From contig NZ_CP016449.1 in NCBI RefSeq assembly GCF_001713375.1, forward strand, positions 2,852,001-2,916,000: a stretch of 64,000 bases of DNA, written 5' to 3'. Every line of letters begins with the position of its first letter. Position 1 is the stretch's first letter. Positions 24,581 to 34,555 of this stretch are shown here, in pieces. Origin of the DNA: Hydrogenophaga sp. RAC07 (GTDB lineage Bacteria > Pseudomonadota > Gammaproteobacteria > Burkholderiales > Burkholderiaceae_C). The notes below the pieces were generated by a model. That model was given only the letters and a program-made list of their open reading frames with translations. It made no database searches and had not been told where the DNA came from. Position numbers and translations under genes: made by a program.

Positions 24581-26095
24581 TCAGGCGCCACCGTGCGCGG
24601 CCTTGACGGCCGCGCGGTCAATGCTATCGGCACCGCCCAAGGGGAGTGCCGATACAAACACCACGTGCTTGGGTTTTTTGTAGCGTGCGATGCGACCGCC
24701 CACAAACTCGATCAACTCCTCGGCACTCAGCGTGCACCCCGCCTTCAGCACGCAGACAGCCTTGACCGCCTCGCCCCACTGAACGTCCGGCACACCGAGG
24801 ACCACCACCTGCGCCAGCGCCGGGTGCTCCATAATGACCCGCTCGACTTCAGCCGGATAAACGTTCTCGCCCCCCGGCTTGATCAACTCCTTGGCCGGTG
24901 AACGCCCGCTGTACCAGAGGTAGCCCTCGGCATCGACGCGCCCCATGTCGCCCGTGTGGTGCCAGCCGTTGCGCAGCGTGAAGGCGTTGTCTGCTTCACA
25001 GCGCCAGTAGCCCTGGAACACCATCGGCCCCCGCACCACAATTTCGCCGGTGGCGCCTGTGGGCAACGGGCGGTCCAGTTCGTCCACCACCGCGACCATG
25101 TTCAGCGCGGTGGGACGCCCGGCGCTGCCGGGGCGCTCGTCAAATGGCGCCAGGCTGACCGAGCCCGAGGTCTCGGTCTGGCCGTAGGCACTCCAGAAGG
25201 TCGCCTGGGGACAGGTGGTGCGCAAGCGCGCGATGGTCTCGGGCACATCGATCCCCGACACCACGCGCAACCTGGCCAGTGAAGAGCCTTGGGCGGCTGC
25301 GGCGTCCAGCAGGGCACCCAGCATCGGTGGAAAGGTGCCGATCAGGCTGCCCCCGTCCTCGTCGATATGTTTGACCAGACTGGGCGGATCGAAACGTGTC
25401 AACAGCAGCGTCGCCCCGCCCGCCTGCTGCGTGGCCAGCATGAAGCCGATGGCGGCCACGTGAAACAGCGGCAAAACGCCCAGATTGACGTCCGTCGGCG
25501 TCAGGTGCCAGGCCAGTTGCGTCTGCAGGCTGGCGGCAATCAGGCCGCGGTGCGAGAGCAGCGCGCCGCGCGGCCGACCGCCCACGGCGGCGGTGTGGAT
25601 GATGAGCAAACCGCTGTCGTCGGCCAGACCGGGCAGATCCGCCGCCTGCGTATCGCACTCCCGATACAGCTCACTGACGGGTTGCCATGGCGCTGGCGCG
25701 GCGCCCAGCGTGTAGCGCAGCGTGTCGTCCAAACCGCGCTGCGGCAGCAGGGCCTGGAATTCATCGGCCACGATCAGCACCCGCGGTGCCACGTCCTCGA
25801 TGACATAGGCGACCTCCTCGGCCGACAGCCGCCAGTTGATCGGCACCACGATCGCGCCCAACTGGGCTGCGGCGCCGAACAGATCGACGTATTCCAGGCA
25901 GTTGGGGGCCAGTATCGCCAGCCGGTCACCCTGGCCCACGCCTGCGTCCGCCAGACCGGCTGCCAGGCGCGCTGTGCGCCCGGCGTACTGGGCGTGCGTG
26001 ATCCGCTGATTGCCGAACACCAGAGCGGTGTTCGATCCGTACAACCGCGCGTTGCGGTTGATGAGATCGTGCAGCGTAAAAGATCGCAAACTCAT
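24581..26095 (-). CDS. AMP-forming acyl-CoA ligase-like protein with altered motifs
   Basis: ANL-superfamily protein of 504 residues. Adenylation landmarks AYGQTETSG, GWHHTGDMG and the KPGGENVYPAEVE hinge are intact. Two motifs are altered: the phosphate loop reads HTAAVGGRPRG instead of the Ser/Thr/Gly-rich form, and the C-terminal A10 motif reads PLGGADSIDR, so the catalytic Lys of the adenylation step is missing. It could be a thioester-forming enzyme using a different mechanism, or a decayed ligase kept for binding. It is the last gene of the 19-kb minus-strand unit and stops 8 bases from the convergent SDR. Confidence 0.88.
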   Translation of the reverse strand: MSLRSFTLHDLINRNARLYGSNTALVFGNQRITHAQYAGRTARLAAGLADAGVGQGDRLAILAPNCLEYVDLFGAAAQLGAIVVPINWRLSAEEVAYVIEDVAPRVLIVADEFQALLPQRGLDDTLRYTLGAAPAPWQPVSELYRECDTQAADLPGLADDSGLLIIHTAAVGGRPRGALLSHRGLIAASLQTQLAWHLTPTDVNLGVLPLFHVAAIGFMLATQQAGGATLLLTRFDPPSLVKHIDEDGGSLIGTFPPMLGALLDAAAAQGSSLARLRVVSGIDVPETIARLRTTCPQATFWSAYGQTETSGSVSLAPFDERPGSAGRPTALNMVAVVDELDRPLPTGATGEIVVRGPMVFQGYWRCEADNAFTLRNGWHHTGDMGRVDAEGYLWYSGRSPAKELIKPGGENVYPAEVERVIMEHPALAQVVVLGVPDVQWGEAVKAVCVLKAGCTLSAEELIEFVGGRIARYKKPKHVVFVSALPLGGADSIDRAAVKAAHGGA

Positions 26096-26109
26096 TTCAG
26101 GCTCCTGGT

Positions 26110-26976
26110 TCAGATTTCACCCGACGGGGACTGTGTCGACGGCATCACTTCGTGCAGAAACGCCGCCACGCTGGCGGCGAAGGCGTCGTTGGCATCACCA
26201 GCGATCATGTGACCAGCACCCTTCAGATCGATAAAACGCGCCCGCGGCAGGGTTTGCACCAGGGCGCGCGCATCTTCTTCGCTGATGACGTCGCTGCGCT
26301 GGCCGCGCAGCAGCAAAGTGGGCGCCTGCAGGCCGCGCAAAGCGCGCTCGTAGCCGTCCGCATCGCGCCGGTGGTTGTGGTTGGCCTCGCTCATCAGTTG
26401 CGGGTCCCAATGCCAATTCCAGAGACCTTGCGCATTCATGCGCAGGTTTTTCTTCAGCCCCTCAACCGGTCCTTCCATGGGTCGGCCCCGGTAGGCGGCG
26501 ATATGCTGGGCGGCCTCTTCAAGTGACGCAAAACCATCGGGCCGAGCCCGCATGAAGCGCACGATGCGCTCGACACCGACTTCTTCCATGCGCGGCGCAA
26601 TGTCCACCAGCACCAGCGCGTTGATCGGCGGCGCATCGGCGCGGCCCACGGTGGCCATGCTGATGAGGCCACCCAGCGAGGCACCGACCACCGCCAGCGG
26701 TGTGCCCAGTTCGCGCCAGATGCAGCACATGGTGTCGGCCAGCGTCTCGATGCGGTAATCGCCATCCTTGGCCCAGGCGCTGTCGCCGTGGCCCGGCAAG
26801 TCCAGCGCCACGGTGTACCAACCCGCATCGCCCAGCACCTGTGCCGCCTTGCCCCATGCATGGCGGGTTTGCCCGCCACCGTGCAGCAGCAACACCGTGG
26901 GCGCGCCGACTGGGCCATAGACGTCGGCCACCAGAGAGCCACCGGCAAAGCCGGGAAATTCCCGGCGCGTCGTCAT
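26110..26976 (-). CDS. Alpha/beta-hydrolase (epoxide hydrolase/lactonase-like)
   Basis: Alpha/beta-hydrolase of 288 residues. LLLHGGGQTRHAW near residue 29, nucleophile Ser100 in VGASLGG, acid region RGQRSDVISEEDA and the final GAGHMIAGD with the catalytic His. The start at 26976 overlaps the stop of the upstream transglutaminase-like gene (ATGA), so the two are translationally coupled. Within an acyl-CoA catabolic operon it may cleave an ester, a lactone or a CoA thioester. Confidence 0.88.
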   Translation of the reverse strand: MTTRREFPGFAGGSLVADVYGPVGAPTVLLLHGGGQTRHAWGKAAQVLGDAGWYTVALDLPGHGDSAWAKDGDYRIETLADTMCCIWRELGTPLAVVGASLGGLISMATVGRADAPPINALVLVDIAPRMEEVGVERIVRFMRARPDGFASLEEAAQHIAAYRGRPMEGPVEGLKKNLRMNAQGLWNWHWDPQLMSEANHNHRRDADGYERALRGLQAPTLLLRGQRSDVISEEDARALVQTLPRARFIDLKGAGHMIAGDANDAFAASVAAFLHEVMPSTQSPSGEI

Positions 26977-27668
26977 GATGACGGCCCCACTTCCTGGGCG
27001 AAGTCGGCCCCGCTGTCCGCGGTCTGTCCCCAGTCGGCGAAGGTTTTGTAATGTGCGCGCCAAGAGGCCAGCAGTTCATCGCGCGGCAAGTCGGCGTAAG
27101 TGCCGTGGTCGTGCACATACTCCATGTGCCTGCGGCCGCTGACATCGAATTCATGAAAGACCGAATCGGCGCGGCCATCGAATTCCAGTGGATGGATACC
27201 GGCCTTCTCGCACAAGGAGCGGTTGAAGGCGGGCGTGGCCTTGAGCCACTGCCCGTCAACCCACAGCTCGGTGTAACCGTGAAAGACGAACAGATCGGTG
27301 CCCATCATGTCTTGCAGGCGCTTGCTGCTCAGGTGGTTGCGAACGTCGGCATAGCCCAGCCGTGCCGGCACGCCCAGGACGCGGGCTGCCGCTGCCAGCA
27401 GCGCCGCCTTGGGCACGCAAAAGCCACGCCCGGCCTCGATCACGCGACTGCCCTTCAAACCCTCGACCGTGGTGTCAAAGCAGTAGGGGTCGTAGAGAAA
27501 CTCGTCACGCACGGCGTAATAGAGCTTGACTGCGATCTCGCGCGGCGCCATGGCAGGGTCGGCCACCCGGTGCGCGAACGCGATCACCGCCGAGTGATCG
27601 CTGTCCACGTAGCGGCCGGGCGCGAGATAAGCCGACGGATCGTTCGAAGGGGTGATTGGGGTTTGCAT
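26973..27668 (-). CDS. Transglutaminase-like cysteine protein
   Basis: Transglutaminase-core protein of about 231 residues with no signal peptide, so probably cytoplasmic. Catalytic Cys84 lies in GRGFCVPKA and His130 in FVFHGYTELWV. The usual third residue, Asp after W, is Thr in WLKATPAFN, so the triad is not complete in the standard form. Two ATGs compete, 27680 and 27668; GGAAG precedes the second. These proteins cleave or transfer acyl groups on Cys. A role in a CoA-ester pathway is not established, but the coupling to the following hydrolase suggests a joint function. Confidence 0.85.
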   Translation of the reverse strand: MQTPITPSNDPSAYLAPGRYVDSDHSAVIAFAHRVADPAMAPREIAVKLYYAVRDEFLYDPYCFDTTVEGLKGSRVIEAGRGFCVPKAALLAAAARVLGVPARLGYADVRNHLSSKRLQDMMGTDLFVFHGYTELWVDGQWLKATPAFNRSLCEKAGIHPLEFDGRADSVFHEFDVSGRRHMEYVHDHGTYADLPRDELLASWRAHYKTFADWGQTADSGADFAQEVGPSS

Positions 27669-27681
27669 AGTCACTTCCATG

Positions 27682-28563
27682 TCATTGATCCTTGACGCTC
27701 AGGCACTTTGGCGGTTCGGCCAGCGCAAAGCCATTGAAGGGTTTGGATCGATCATGAGCCTGCAATTTCCAGGTCGGTCGGGCATTGGGCACGCCACCAT
27801 CGACCCGAATGCAAGAACCCGTGATGAAAGCCGCCGCCTCGCACAGCAAAAACACAATCGCCGCCGAAATCTCGGCCTCGGTGCCATAACGTTGCAGCGG
27901 CACCTTGGTCTTCAGGCTGCGCAGTTCGGCCTGCATCTCGGGGCTGTAGGTATCAAAGCCGCTGCTGGCAATCCAGCCCGGTGCCACGGCGTTGACACGC
28001 ACGCCGGCGCAGGCCCATTCGCAAGCCGCCGTCTCGGTGAACGACAGCATGCCGGCACGCGCCGCACCGCTGTGCGCCATGGTCGGCATGCCGCCCCAGA
28101 TGTCGGCGATGATGTTGACAATGGCGCCGCCATGGAACTCCATGGACTGGTTGAAGGCTTCGCGCGCCACCAGGAAGCCGCCGGTGAGGTTGCTGCGCAC
28201 CACCGCATCCCAGCCCTTCAGGCTGATGTCCTTGACCGGCTGCGGGTACTGGCCACCCGCGTTGTTGACGAGACCATCGATCTTGCCGTGCTGTGCGATC
28301 ACGTCGGCGATCATGGCCTTGACGCCCGCCTCGTCGCGAATGTCGCAAGCGTGGATACTGGCCCGGCCGCCGGCCTGCGTGATTTCAGCTTGCACAGCTT
28401 CCAGCTTCTCGACGCGGCGACCGACAAGCGCGACGCTGGCCCCTAGGTTGGCCAGTTCGTGCGCGGTGCAGCGGCCAATGCCACTGCCACCACCGGTGAC
28501 GATAACGGTTTGACCAACAAACAGGCCAGGGCGGAACACGGAACGGTAGGTAGATTGAGACAT
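27682..28563 (-). CDS. SDR enoyl-CoA reductase, PECR/2,4-dienoyl-CoA reductase-like
   Basis: SDR of 293 residues. TGGGSGIG is at 23-30 and NNAG near 100. The active site reads HSGAARAG near 164-171, so the canonical Tyr and Lys are His164 and Arg169. This HSGAARAG signature is seen in peroxisomal trans-2-enoyl-CoA reductases, so the protein probably reduces or isomerises an unsaturated acyl-CoA. The ATG at 28563 has a better-spaced ribosome site than the one at 28572. It has a C-terminal extension of about 30 residues beyond the usual VDGG end. Confidence 0.88.
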   Translation of the reverse strand: MSQSTYRSVFRPGLFVGQTVIVTGGGSGIGRCTAHELANLGASVALVGRRVEKLEAVQAEITQAGGRASIHACDIRDEAGVKAMIADVIAQHGKIDGLVNNAGGQYPQPVKDISLKGWDAVVRSNLTGGFLVAREAFNQSMEFHGGAIVNIIADIWGGMPTMAHSGAARAGMLSFTETAACEWACAGVRVNAVAPGWIASSGFDTYSPEMQAELRSLKTKVPLQRYGTEAEISAAIVFLLCEAAAFITGSCIRVDGGVPNARPTWKLQAHDRSKPFNGFALAEPPKCLSVKDQ

Positions 28564-28587
28564 GATGGACATTTCCTTTCTGCACCC

Positions 28588-29022
28588 TCAGGCTCGCAGC
28601 ATGAAATTGCCGTGGCCAAGGGCGATGGGCTTATCGGGGCTGGATTGCCATGCCTGGATGCGCAGGTTCGCCACACGCTGGCCCAGCTTGACCATCACGA
28701 CGTTGGCATAGGTGTCCTGCGGACGGCCCGAGCGCAGGTAATCAATGTTGAAATCGATGGTCTTGGGCAAGTCCCGGCTGTCCATGTGCCACAGCAGGTA
28801 GAACAATCCGGCGCATTCCAGAAACCCTCCGGTGGCACCGCCATGCAGAGCCGGCAGCATGGGGTTGCCTATCAGTTTTTCCTGGAAAGGCAAGACGCAG
28901 GTGAACTCCTCGCCCTTGACATCAATGCGCAGGTCCAGAAAACGCGCAAAGGGCACCGCCTGGATCACTTCGCTCCAGTCACCCTGGGCGCGCGCATGGT
29001 CAATTTGTTCGGTCCATTTCAT
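28588..29022 (-). CDS. Hotdog thioesterase (PaaI/YbgC-like)
   Basis: Hotdog-fold protein of 144 residues, with LPALHGGATGGFLECAG near residue 57 matching the H-G-G thioesterase motif and FNIDYLRSG near 91. Its ATG overlaps the stop of the second thioesterase gene upstream (ATGA). It probably hydrolyses an acyl-CoA or removes dead-end CoA esters. The start at 29022 is supported by the domain boundary; the frame is open further upstream only as shadow of the neighbour. Confidence 0.88.
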   Translation of the reverse strand: MKWTEQIDHARAQGDWSEVIQAVPFARFLDLRIDVKGEEFTCVLPFQEKLIGNPMLPALHGGATGGFLECAGLFYLLWHMDSRDLPKTIDFNIDYLRSGRPQDTYANVVMVKLGQRVANLRIQAWQSSPDKPIALGHGNFMLRA

Positions 29023-29495
29023 CGTGGCACATCCTCGTTGCGCAATACCGGTCGCCCGGAAGTAAACATGTAAATGCCGACTGCGGTGGCTATTGGGTCG
29101 TCCAACGTGTCGTGGTAAGCGGCGCCACGGACGAACGCCAGTTCTGCAGTCAACTTGTAGCAAACGGCTCCCCCCAGAATCGCCCGCCCGGGCGTCGCGG
29201 GCTTGAGGTAGTCGATGCGCAAGTCCAGCGTGGCCATCGGCCGTATCTCCGGCAGCTTGACGAAAATCGCGAATCCGAGCGCGGCGTCGAGCAGCGCAGT
29301 GATGACTCCGCCATGCAAAACCCTGGTCTGCGGATCGCCCACCAGTGCTTCCTGGTACTCGACTTTGAGCACGCACCAGTCGGTGTGCACCGCGTGCGGC
29401 AGGAAGCCCAGTTCGCGGTTATACGGCGACACATGGGCGAACTTTTGCCATCGCTTGGCGATTTCTTCTTCTTTGATGATGTGTGTTTCTGTCAT
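29019..29495 (-). CDS. Hotdog thioesterase (PaaI-like)
   Basis: Second hotdog protein, 158 residues, with RVLHGGVITALLDAALG near residue 58 and LRIDYLKPATPG near 92. It resembles its neighbour in layout but not closely in sequence. The two genes overlap by four bases, so they may form a heteromeric thioesterase. Its own start overlaps the stop of the upstream metallo-beta-lactamase-fold gene. Confidence 0.88.
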   Translation of the reverse strand: MTETHIIKEEEIAKRWQKFAHVSPYNRELGFLPHAVHTDWCVLKVEYQEALVGDPQTRVLHGGVITALLDAALGFAIFVKLPEIRPMATLDLRIDYLKPATPGRAILGGAVCYKLTAELAFVRGAAYHDTLDDPIATAVGIYMFTSGRPVLRNEDVPR

Positions 29496-30553
29496 CTCGA
29501 CATGTCTCCAGACAAGGTGAGGGTGGGCTCTTCGCTGGCCGCCGTCACCGGATACCAGCGGGTCGCGGCTGGCGTTTCTTCATGGCGCACATGGCCGGCA
29601 CGCTGCAGCCACAGCAGGTGCGCCAGGGTTTCGCCCATGGCCAGGTAAGCATGCAGCGGGTCGCTCTGCGCGCCATAAACGGCGTAGCCGAGTTCGGTGG
29701 CATTCATGCCCCCCTCGCCCAGACGCGCCAAGAACTTGCGCAGTGCCCTCTGGTGGTGCGCCACCAGTCCATGCGCGCGCTCGACCCCGGCGTGGTAGAC
29801 GCCGTGGTGGGCTGGCAAGACGTACTCGATGTCCAGTCCCGCAATGGTGCGCAGGCTATCCAGGTAACGTGGCAGCGGATCGGTTTCGCCATAGGGCCAG
29901 ACACCAATGTTGGGTGTGATGCGCTCGAGCAACTGGTCGCCCGTGAGCAGCAATTTCAGCTTGGGCTCGTACAAGCAGATTTGGGCAATGCTGTGTCCAC
30001 CAAGCACCAGCACGTCGAAAGCATGATCGCCGATGTGCAAGGTCTGGGCGGCTTCGAGCGGCTCGACGCGAGTCGGCACGGCACAGGCCATATTGCTTTG
30101 CAACACCCCGCCCACCACCTGATGCGCATCTTCCGGCGCCACCCCATGGCGGCACATGAAGTCGATACAGTAAGCGCGGTCATCGATGCTGACCACGTGC
30201 GTCTGCCGCGCCACCGCCACCTCCTCCTCGCGCATCAGGATCGGAGCCCCGGTGCGCTCGTGCAGCCACACCGCCAGCCCGAGGTGGTCGGGGTGGTGGT
30301 GCGAGACGATGATGCGCGTCAAGCCAGCCGCCAGCGGGCCTTCCAATGCGCGCAGCCACAAGGCCCGCGCCGCCTCGCAATCGGCACCCGTGTCGAATAG
30401 GCACCAACCCTCGCTGTCGCGAATCAGGTAGATGTTGACGTGGTCGATGCCATAGTCCACCGGCAGCGTGAACATCAGGATGCCGGGCAGGACCTCCTTC
30501 AGAGGCAGCTCGACCAACCCGTCAATGACTGAAGTAGCTCGAGAGGTGCTCAT
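29492..30553 (-). CDS. Metallo-beta-lactamase-fold hydrolase
   Basis: MBL-fold protein of 353 residues. The metal motif SHHHPDHLG is near residue 85, followed by the GGHS and TGDQLLER metal-binding segments and a C-terminal PAHHGVYH. The fold matches the glyoxalase II-type branch with an additional C-terminal helical domain. It overlaps the downstream thioesterase by four bases and starts just after the acyl-CoA dehydrogenase stop. It may hydrolyse thioesters (CoA or glutathione) or lactones. The start ATG at 30553 was preferred over a GTG at 30559. Confidence 0.88.
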   Translation of the reverse strand: MSTSRATSVIDGLVELPLKEVLPGILMFTLPVDYGIDHVNIYLIRDSEGWCLFDTGADCEAARALWLRALEGPLAAGLTRIIVSHHHPDHLGLAVWLHERTGAPILMREEEVAVARQTHVVSIDDRAYCIDFMCRHGVAPEDAHQVVGGVLQSNMACAVPTRVEPLEAAQTLHIGDHAFDVLVLGGHSIAQICLYEPKLKLLLTGDQLLERITPNIGVWPYGETDPLPRYLDSLRTIAGLDIEYVLPAHHGVYHAGVERAHGLVAHHQRALRKFLARLGEGGMNATELGYAVYGAQSDPLHAYLAMGETLAHLLWLQRAGHVRHEETPAATRWYPVTAASEEPTLTLSGDMSR

Positions 30554-30555
30554 GT

Positions 30556-31697
30556 TCACAACCGTTTCGCCACTTCTTCGAGCATGACCTCGGTGGCACC
30601 GCCACCGATAGCTTGGACGCGTGCGTCGCGCACCATACGCTCGATCGCGGCCTCGCGCATGTAGCCGAAGCCGCCGTGGAACTGCTGGCAGTCATAGACC
30701 ACATCGTTGACCAGCTCGCCGCACAGCGCCTTGACCATCGACACCTCCTTGACGCAGTCGCGCCCCTGCGCGTCCAGCCAGGCCGCGTGGTAAACCAACT
30801 GGCGGGCCGCCGCCACCTGCGCTGCCCGCATGGCCATGCGCTGGCGAATCGCCTGCTTGTCCCACAGCGTGGCGCCGAAGGCCTTGCGCTCGCGCACATA
30901 GGCCAGCGTCAGCTCGATCGCGCGTGCGGCCTCGCCCATCACCTGCGCACCTAGCACCATGCGCTCGTTCTGGAAGTTGCGCATGATCTGGTAGAAGCCC
31001 TTGTTCTCTTCGCCCAGCAGGTTGGCGGACGGCACGCGGCAGTCCTCGAACACCAGCTCGGCGGTGTCGCTGCACAGCCAGCCGCTCTTGTTGAGCGCAC
31101 GCCCGACCCGAAAACCCGGGGTGCCCTTCTCGACGATGAAGATCGAGATACCGCGCGAACCCTTGGCGCTCGGATCGGTCTTGGCGGCGACAAAGTACAC
31201 GTCGCCATGCACGCCGTTGGTGATGAACATCTTGCTTCCGTTGATGACCCAGTGCTCACCGTCGCGCACCGCGCGTGTGCGGATGCCGGCCACGTCGGAG
31301 CCGGCATCGGGCTCGGTGACCGCCACAGCGCAGATCTTCTCGCCACCGATGATGGGCGGCAGGTAGCGTGCGAGCTGCTCTGGCGTGCCAAAGTTGGCCA
31401 GGTGCGGCGAGGCCATGTCGGTGTGCACCATCACCGTCACGGCGAAGCCGCCGTAAGTGGAACGGCCGAGTTCTTCGGCCAGGATGGCGCTGTACACGGT
31501 GTCGAGTTTCGAGCCGCCGTACTTTTCGTCGTAGCGTATGCCCAGATAGCCCAGTTCGCCCATCTTGCGCAGCAGCGCGCGCGGCACCATGCCCTGATCT
31601 TCCCAGAGCGCGGCGTGCGGCACTACTTCCTGCTCGACAAAGCGGCGCAGGTTGTCCCGGAACTGCCGGTGTTGCTCGTCAAAATAAATCGGCTCGT

Positions 31698-31701
<4 letters not shown>
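30556..31701 (-). CDS. Acyl-CoA dehydrogenase, isovaleryl/citronellyl-CoA type
   Basis: Acyl-CoA dehydrogenase of 381 residues. VTEPDAGSD near 128 and NGSKMFITNG near 154 are canonical. The medium-chain Glu position is Gly (AIGGGATEVM), and the base is most likely Glu246 in NFQNERMV. This is the arrangement of isovaleryl-CoA and citronellyl-CoA dehydrogenases, which act on branched chains. It follows the biotin carboxylase gene with a four-base overlap, so it probably makes or precedes the substrate of that carboxylase module. It ends the second LiuA-D/AtuC-F-like block. Confidence 0.92.
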
Positions 31702-33722
<2,021 letters not shown>

Positions 33723-33747
33723 CAGTCGCACGCCTTCATGCCAACAC

Positions 33748-34545
33748 TCAGACCTGCCGCCACACCGGCAGCCGCTTGCCAAAAAAGGCTGCAATGCCGT
33801 CGCGCCCTTCTTCGGTTTCCCAGGCGTCGGCCAGCTTGTCAGCGGTGTAGATCATGTTGGTGGGCAGATCGTGCGCCTGCACATAGGCCACCAGCTTCTT
33901 GGTGGCCGCCACCGCGCCGGGCGCGCACTGCAGCAGGTCGGCGAGTTCGCGTTCAATGGCCGCGTCGAGCTGATCGGCCGCCACCACTTCTGAGAGCAGG
34001 CCCAGGCGCTGCGCCTCTGCCGCGCTCATGCGGCGCGCCGTCAGAAAGGTGCGCCGGGCGTTGGCTTCACCCATGCGCGCCACAACGTAGGGCGCGATGT
34101 TGGCCGGCAGCAGGCCCAGGCGCACCTCGGTCAGCGAGTAGATGCCGGTATCGACCGCGATCGTGATGTCACAGACAGAGATCATGCCGACGCCGCCGCC
34201 ATACGCGGGGCCATTGATGCGGCCAATGACGGGCATAGGCAGCTCGTTCAGGGCGCGCAGCATGAGCGCCAGATCGCCGCTTTCGCCCACGCGCTCGGTC
34301 CGGCTCTTTTTCATGTTGTCCTGCATCCAGCCCAGGTCACCACCGGCGCAAAAGGTCTTGCCGGTGCCGGTGAGCACCACCGCGCGCACGCCCGGCGCTA
34401 CGGCCAGCCAATCGACGGCACGGCGCAACTCGCTGATCAGGGTGGCGTTGAGCGCGTTATGAGTGTCGGGGCGGTTGAGCGTGAGGCGGGCCACGCCGCG
34501 CGCGTCGACGACCAGTTGCAGGGTCTCGTAGGTGGGGGTGTTCAT
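33748..34545 (-). CDS. Enoyl-CoA hydratase, methylglutaconyl-CoA hydratase-like (LiuC/AtuE type)
   Basis: Crotonase-family protein of 265 residues. THNALN with KTFCAGGDLGWMQ (about 27-75) and GPAYGGGVGM near 112 form the oxyanion hole; TEVRLGLLPANIAPYV near 145 resembles methylglutaconyl-CoA hydratases. The gene lies between carboxyltransferase and biotin carboxylase subunits, as liuC does in leucine degradation clusters. It should hydrate the carboxylated product before the lyase step. The start at 34545 lies 10 bases after the carboxyltransferase stop. Confidence 0.92.
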   Translation of the reverse strand: MNTPTYETLQLVVDARGVARLTLNRPDTHNALNATLISELRRAVDWLAVAPGVRAVVLTGTGKTFCAGGDLGWMQDNMKKSRTERVGESGDLALMLRALNELPMPVIGRINGPAYGGGVGMISVCDITIAVDTGIYSLTEVRLGLLPANIAPYVVARMGEANARRTFLTARRMSAAEAQRLGLLSEVVAADQLDAAIERELADLLQCAPGAVAATKKLVAYVQAHDLPTNMIYTADKLADAWETEEGRDGIAAFFGKRLPVWRQV

Positions 34546-34555
34546 AGAGGTTCTC

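Noticed and set aside
27669..27680. Earlier ATG at 27680 for the transglutaminase-like gene
   Set aside because: The ribosome-like GGAAG falls between the two ATGs and suits the second. The earlier one remains possible but adds only four residues.
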